Shown piece after piece: positions 61,536 through 64,000 of a stretch of 64,000 bases of DNA. This stretch comes from DATMER01 sp035556715 (lineage in GTDB: Bacteria; Acidobacteriota; Thermoanaerobaculia; Multivoradales; UBA5704). The stretch spans positions 62,001-126,000 of the forward strand of contig DATMER010000096.1 of assembly GCA_035556715.1 (NCBI GenBank). Reading direction: 5' to 3'. The notes beneath the pieces are model-generated. The model was not told the origin of the DNA. It did no database searches and saw nothing but the letters and a program-made list of their open reading frames with translations. How positions within the stretch are numbered: position 1 is the first letter of the stretch; the number at the start of each line of letters is the position of its first letter. A program made the translations under genes and the position numbers.

Positions 61536-63026
61536 CTACGCCGGACGGATCCGGTGGACCCGCATCAGGTTGGTCAGCGGCCGGTCCCGGATCGGGTGGC
61601 CCATCAGGATCAGGATGCGCTCCCCGGGATCCGCGAGCCCGGCGTCGCGCAGGTTGCGCTCGACCATCTGCACGACGTCGTCCAGGGAGCCCACGGCGGT
61701 GTCGGTCACCAGGGGGCGCACCCCCCAGACGAGCTGGAGCTGGCGCGCCACCTGCTCGTCCGGGGTGAAGGCCACGATCGGGGCCGTGGGGCGGTAGCGG
61801 GCCACGAGCCGGGCGGTGAACCCGCTCTGGCTGAACGCGACGATGCGGCAGATCTTGAGCTCGTCGGCCACGTAGACCGCCGCGGCCGAGACCAGGTCGG
61901 GCACGTCGAGCTCGCCTTCGTGCCCCTCGTGGTCCGTGGGGTCGAGCTCGAAGGTGCGGCGGGCGTAGGCGTGACCCAGCGGCTGGTCCAGGGCGTCCTC
62001 CTCGGTCGCCAGCTCCAGGTCGTAGCGCTCGGCCTCCTCGATGATCTTCGCCATGGTCTGGACGGCCGCCACCGGGTACCTGCCCGCGGCGGTCTCGCCG
62101 GAGAGCATCAGGGCGTCGGCGCCGTCGAACACCGCGTTGGCCACGTCCGTGGCCTCGGCCCGGGTGGGGCGCGGCTGCTCGATCATGGACTCCAGCATCT
62201 GGGTGGCCACGATGACCGGCTTGCCTCCCCGGCGGCCGGCCGCGACGATCCGCTTCTGGTGGACGGGCACGGTGTGGAGGGCGACCTCGACCCCGAGGTC
62301 TCCGCGGGCCACCATGAGCCCGTCCGCCGCTTCGGTGATCTCGTCCAGGTGCTGGAGGGCCGTGGCCCGCTCCAGCTTGGCGATGATGGGGATGCGCCCT
62401 CCGGCCTGGCCCCCGACCTGAAAAACCACCTCGCGCAGCGCCTGGATGTGGGCGGCCTCGCCTACGTAGCTGGCGGCCAGGTAGTCGGCCCCCTCCTGGA
62501 CCGCGAAGGCGATGTCGGAGCGGTCTTTCTCCGAGATGTCGAAGGGAAGATTGGTGTCGGGGAGGTTGATCCCCTTGCGGGTCTTGACCGGGCCGCCGTT
62601 GATGACCCGGACGCGCACCCGCTCGCCCTCGTTGGCCTCCACGCGCAGCTCCACGAGGCCGCTGTCGATGAGCACGCGCTCGCCCGCCTCCAGGTGCTCC
62701 AGGATGCCTTCTTCGACGGGCAGGTCGGTGCCGGAGGGTTGCGAGGTCAGGACCAGCTCCTGGCCGGTCTCCAGCATGCGTTCCTTCTCGGGGATGGTGC
62801 CCAGGCGGTAGCGGGGACCCATGAGGTCCATCACCACGGGGAGGTGGCAGCGCTCCTCCGAGGCGAGGCGCCGCACCTTCTCGAGGGCCTTGCCATGGTC
62901 GGCCTGGGTGCCATGGGAGAGGTTGAATCGGAAGAGGTCGACGCCCGATCGGATGAGCTCCCTCAGGACACCCTCCTCCGTGCTCGCCGGCCCCAGGGTG
63001 GCCATGATCTTCGCGCGTCGTTCCAT
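61536..63026 (-). CDS. pyk: Pyruvate kinase
   Basis: A 496-residue pyruvate kinase (PEP + ADP to pyruvate + ATP). Landmarks are ATLGPASTEEGVLRELIRSGVDLFRFNLSHGTQADH at the N-terminus, IIAKLERATALQHLDEITEAADGLMVARGDLGVEVAL with the catalytic K and metal-binding E/D, KPVIVATQMLESMIEQPRPTRAEATDVANAVFDGADALMLSGETAAGRYP, and a complete C-terminal allosteric domain. ATG at 63024-63026. 14 nt before the rhomboid gene, so cotranscribed. Confidence 0.96.
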   Translation of the reverse strand: MERRAKIMATLGPASTEEGVLRELIRSGVDLFRFNLSHGTQADHGKALEKVRRLASEERCHLPVVMDLMGPRYRLGTIPEKERMLETGQELVLTSQPSGTDLPVEEGILEHLEAGERVLIDSGLVELRVEANEGERVRVRVINGGPVKTRKGINLPDTNLPFDISEKDRSDIAFAVQEGADYLAASYVGEAAHIQALREVVFQVGGQAGGRIPIIAKLERATALQHLDEITEAADGLMVARGDLGVEVALHTVPVHQKRIVAAGRRGGKPVIVATQMLESMIEQPRPTRAEATDVANAVFDGADALMLSGETAAGRYPVAAVQTMAKIIEEAERYDLELATEEDALDQPLGHAYARRTFELDPTDHEGHEGELDVPDLVSAAAVYVADELKICRIVAFSQSGFTARLVARYRPTAPIVAFTPDEQVARQLQLVWGVRPLVTDTAVGSLDDVVQMVERNLRDAGLADPGERILILMGHPIRDRPLTNLMRVHRIRPA

Positions 63027-63053
63027 GGCGGGGAGTATATCGATTGGCCCGGG

Positions 63054-63211
63054 CCCTCACCCCCCGGCCCCCTCTCCCGGTCCCCCAAACACACCCGCCC
63101 CGGGAGAGGGGGAGACTTGCTTCGGGTTTGCTTTTGCTGTTGGTAGGGTGGGGGCGCCCCTCGCCCGGGGCGGGTGCTTGGGTGGAGCGGGAGAGGGGTC
63201 GGGGGTGAGGG
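63054..63211. repeat. CCCTCACCCCC-type extragenic repeat, full copy 3
   Basis: The most complete copy: CCCTCACCCCC at the left end and GGGGGTGAGGG at the right form terminal inverted repeats. The middle carries GGGAGAGGGGGAGAC and a TTTGCTTTTGCTG patch. Placed between the divergent pyk and ffh genes. Confidence 0.8.
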
Positions 63212-63282
63212 CTCCGTGCTACCATCACCGGTCCACGCGGGCCGACTCCGCGCTTATCTGAGGACTTGTACGAGGTTACTTC

Positions 63283-64000
63283 ATGTTCGACGGTCTACAA
63301 GGAAAGCTCCAGGACGTCTTCCGCCAGCTCAAGGGCGAGGGCAAGGTCACGCCCGAGGCCCTGGACGCGGCTTTGCGCCAGATCCGGCTGGCGCTGCTCG
63401 AGGCGGACGTCCATCTCCGGGTCGTGAAGCCGTTCGTGGAGCGGGTGCGCGAGCGCGCCCTCGGGCAGGAGGTGCTCGAGAGCCTCACCCCCGCCCAGCA
63501 GGTGGTCAAGATCGTGCGCGACGAGCTCGCCTCCCTCCTCGGCGAGGAGGGCACCGAGATCCGCCTCGACGGCCATCCCGCGGTCATCATGCTCTGCGGC
63601 CTTCAGGGCTCGGGCAAGACGACCACCGCGGGCAAGATCGCCAAGCGTCTCAAGAAGCGGGGCAAGCACCCCGTGCTCGTGGCCGGCGACCTCCAGCGCG
63701 CCGCCGCGGTCGAGCAGCTCAAGCAGGTGGGCAAGGGGGTCGACGTCCCGGTGGTCGAGCCTGAGCCGGGCGAGACCGTGATCGCCCTGGGCGCCCGCGC
63801 CCTCAACCTCGCCCGGCAGCGCGGTCACGACGTGATGATCATGGACACCGCCGGCCGCCTCCACGTGGACACGGCCCTGATGGAGGAGATCAAGCTTCTC
63901 GCCGACCGGATCGAGCCGCACGAGATCCTGTTCGTGGCCGATTCCATGACCGGCCAGGACGCGGTCAAGAGCGCCGAGCAGTTCTCCTCGACCCTGCCGC
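63283..64000 (+). CDS. ffh: Signal recognition particle protein Ffh (5' part, window-truncated)
   Basis: The first 239 residues of Ffh. The N-domain (MFDGLQGKLQDVFRQLKGEGKVTPEALDAALRQIRLALLEADVHLRVVKPF) leads to the G-domain with P-loop GLQGSGKTTTAGKIAKRL and DTAGRLHVD. The remainder of the G domain and the RNA-binding M domain lie beyond the window. With 4.5S RNA it brings nascent membrane proteins to FtsY. ATG 63283; the SD is weak (GAGG 12-15 nt upstream). Confidence 0.96.
   Translation, partial: MFDGLQGKLQDVFRQLKGEGKVTPEALDAALRQIRLALLEADVHLRVVKPFVERVRERALGQEVLESLTPAQQVVKIVRDELASLLGEEGTEIRLDGHPAVIMLCGLQGSGKTTTAGKIAKRLKKRGKHPVLVAGDLQRAAAVEQLKQVGKGVDVPVVEPEPGETVIALGARALNLARQRGHDVMIMDTAGRLHVDTALMEEIKLLADRIEPHEILFVADSMTGQDAVKSAEQFSSTLP

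Noticed and set aside
60790..63228. 812-codon minus-strand frame fusing pyk-region sequence to the rhomboid protease
   Set aside because: The part beyond 61521 is an alternate frame of pyruvate kinase. The rhomboid has a good ATG at 61519-61521 and normal family length.

Overview
The window is high-GC, densely coded bacterial chromosome. Nearly every stretch is a compact operon with 1-4 nt gene overlaps, GTG/TTG starts are common, and no rRNA or tRNA gene was recognised. A GWxTD lipoprotein, an Mla-type lipid transport cluster, an LpxH-like phosphatase and a type IV pilus ATPase indicate a Gram-negative (diderm) organism. The gene mix (GWxTD, MglA without MglB, HrcA/CIRCE-controlled dnaK operon, sigma-54 enhancer-binding protein with a long helical N-terminus) would suit an Acidobacteriota-like or related lineage. 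That taxonomic guess is inference only.

Layout. 1-3.8 kb: end of an aminotransferase, then a leftward catabolic cluster (CBS, kynB, ferritin-like, 3-hydroxyacyl-CoA dehydrogenase, SDR). 3.9-7.3 kb: folE, a GWxTD lipoprotein, a FabH-like ketosynthase and a ClpX-like AAA+ protein. 7.3-10.6 kb: a secreted alkylsulfatase and a DoxX-like membrane protein. 10.6-12.4 kb: a small accessory patch (periodic repeat array A, XRE regulator, broken HicB-like gene, Uma2 nuclease). 12.4-13.5 kb: a DUF309-VTT fusion. 13.5-20.6 kb: a leftward nine-gene operon joining MlaE/F/D lipid transport to UDP-glucuronate, UDP-galacturonate and UDP-xylose synthesis. 20.8-25.8 kb: plsC, Mrp/ApbC, LpxH-like, an MBL hydrolase and aroA. 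26-30.5 kb: array B, the sigma-54 activator, msrC, and a tandem MerR-type HTH/AT-hook protein with its own promoter and terminator. 30.6-37.0 kb: a leftward stress and housekeeping block (thiL, lon, hsp20, nrdR, mglA, DUF2520). 37.0-49.2 kb: the CIRCE-controlled hrcA-grpE-dnaK-dnaJ operon running into prmA, rsmE, ilvE, a PilT/PilU ATPase, recX and alaS. 49.4-53.3 kb: lytic transglycosylase, pgsA and an MMPL/RND transporter. 53.3-54.7 kb: an ECF sigma operon. 54.7-59.2 kb: a gene-poor accessory region with repeats, two outward-facing boxA-like/hairpin leaders, array C, lower-GC orphan genes and vapBC. 59.3-64 kb: metallophosphoesterase, rhomboid protease, pyk and the start of ffh.

The most unusual signal is a set of three intergenic arrays in which a short GC-rich motif recurs at almost fixed spacing of about two helical turns. 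Array A (10640-10933) has 14 rows of exactly 21 nt. Array C (55407-55706) has 15 rows of exactly 20 nt. Array B (25864-26065) has about 10 rows of 20 nt plus or minus 1. Within each array the motif is conserved and the spacer is not. Arrays B and C (on opposite strands) share the core ACGGCTC. They are neither CRISPR nor simple tandem repeats. One testable idea is that they are phased protein-binding arrays, and the tandem-HTH/AT-hook protein encoded here is a speculative candidate reader. Several families of GC-rich extragenic palindromes are also scattered between genes.
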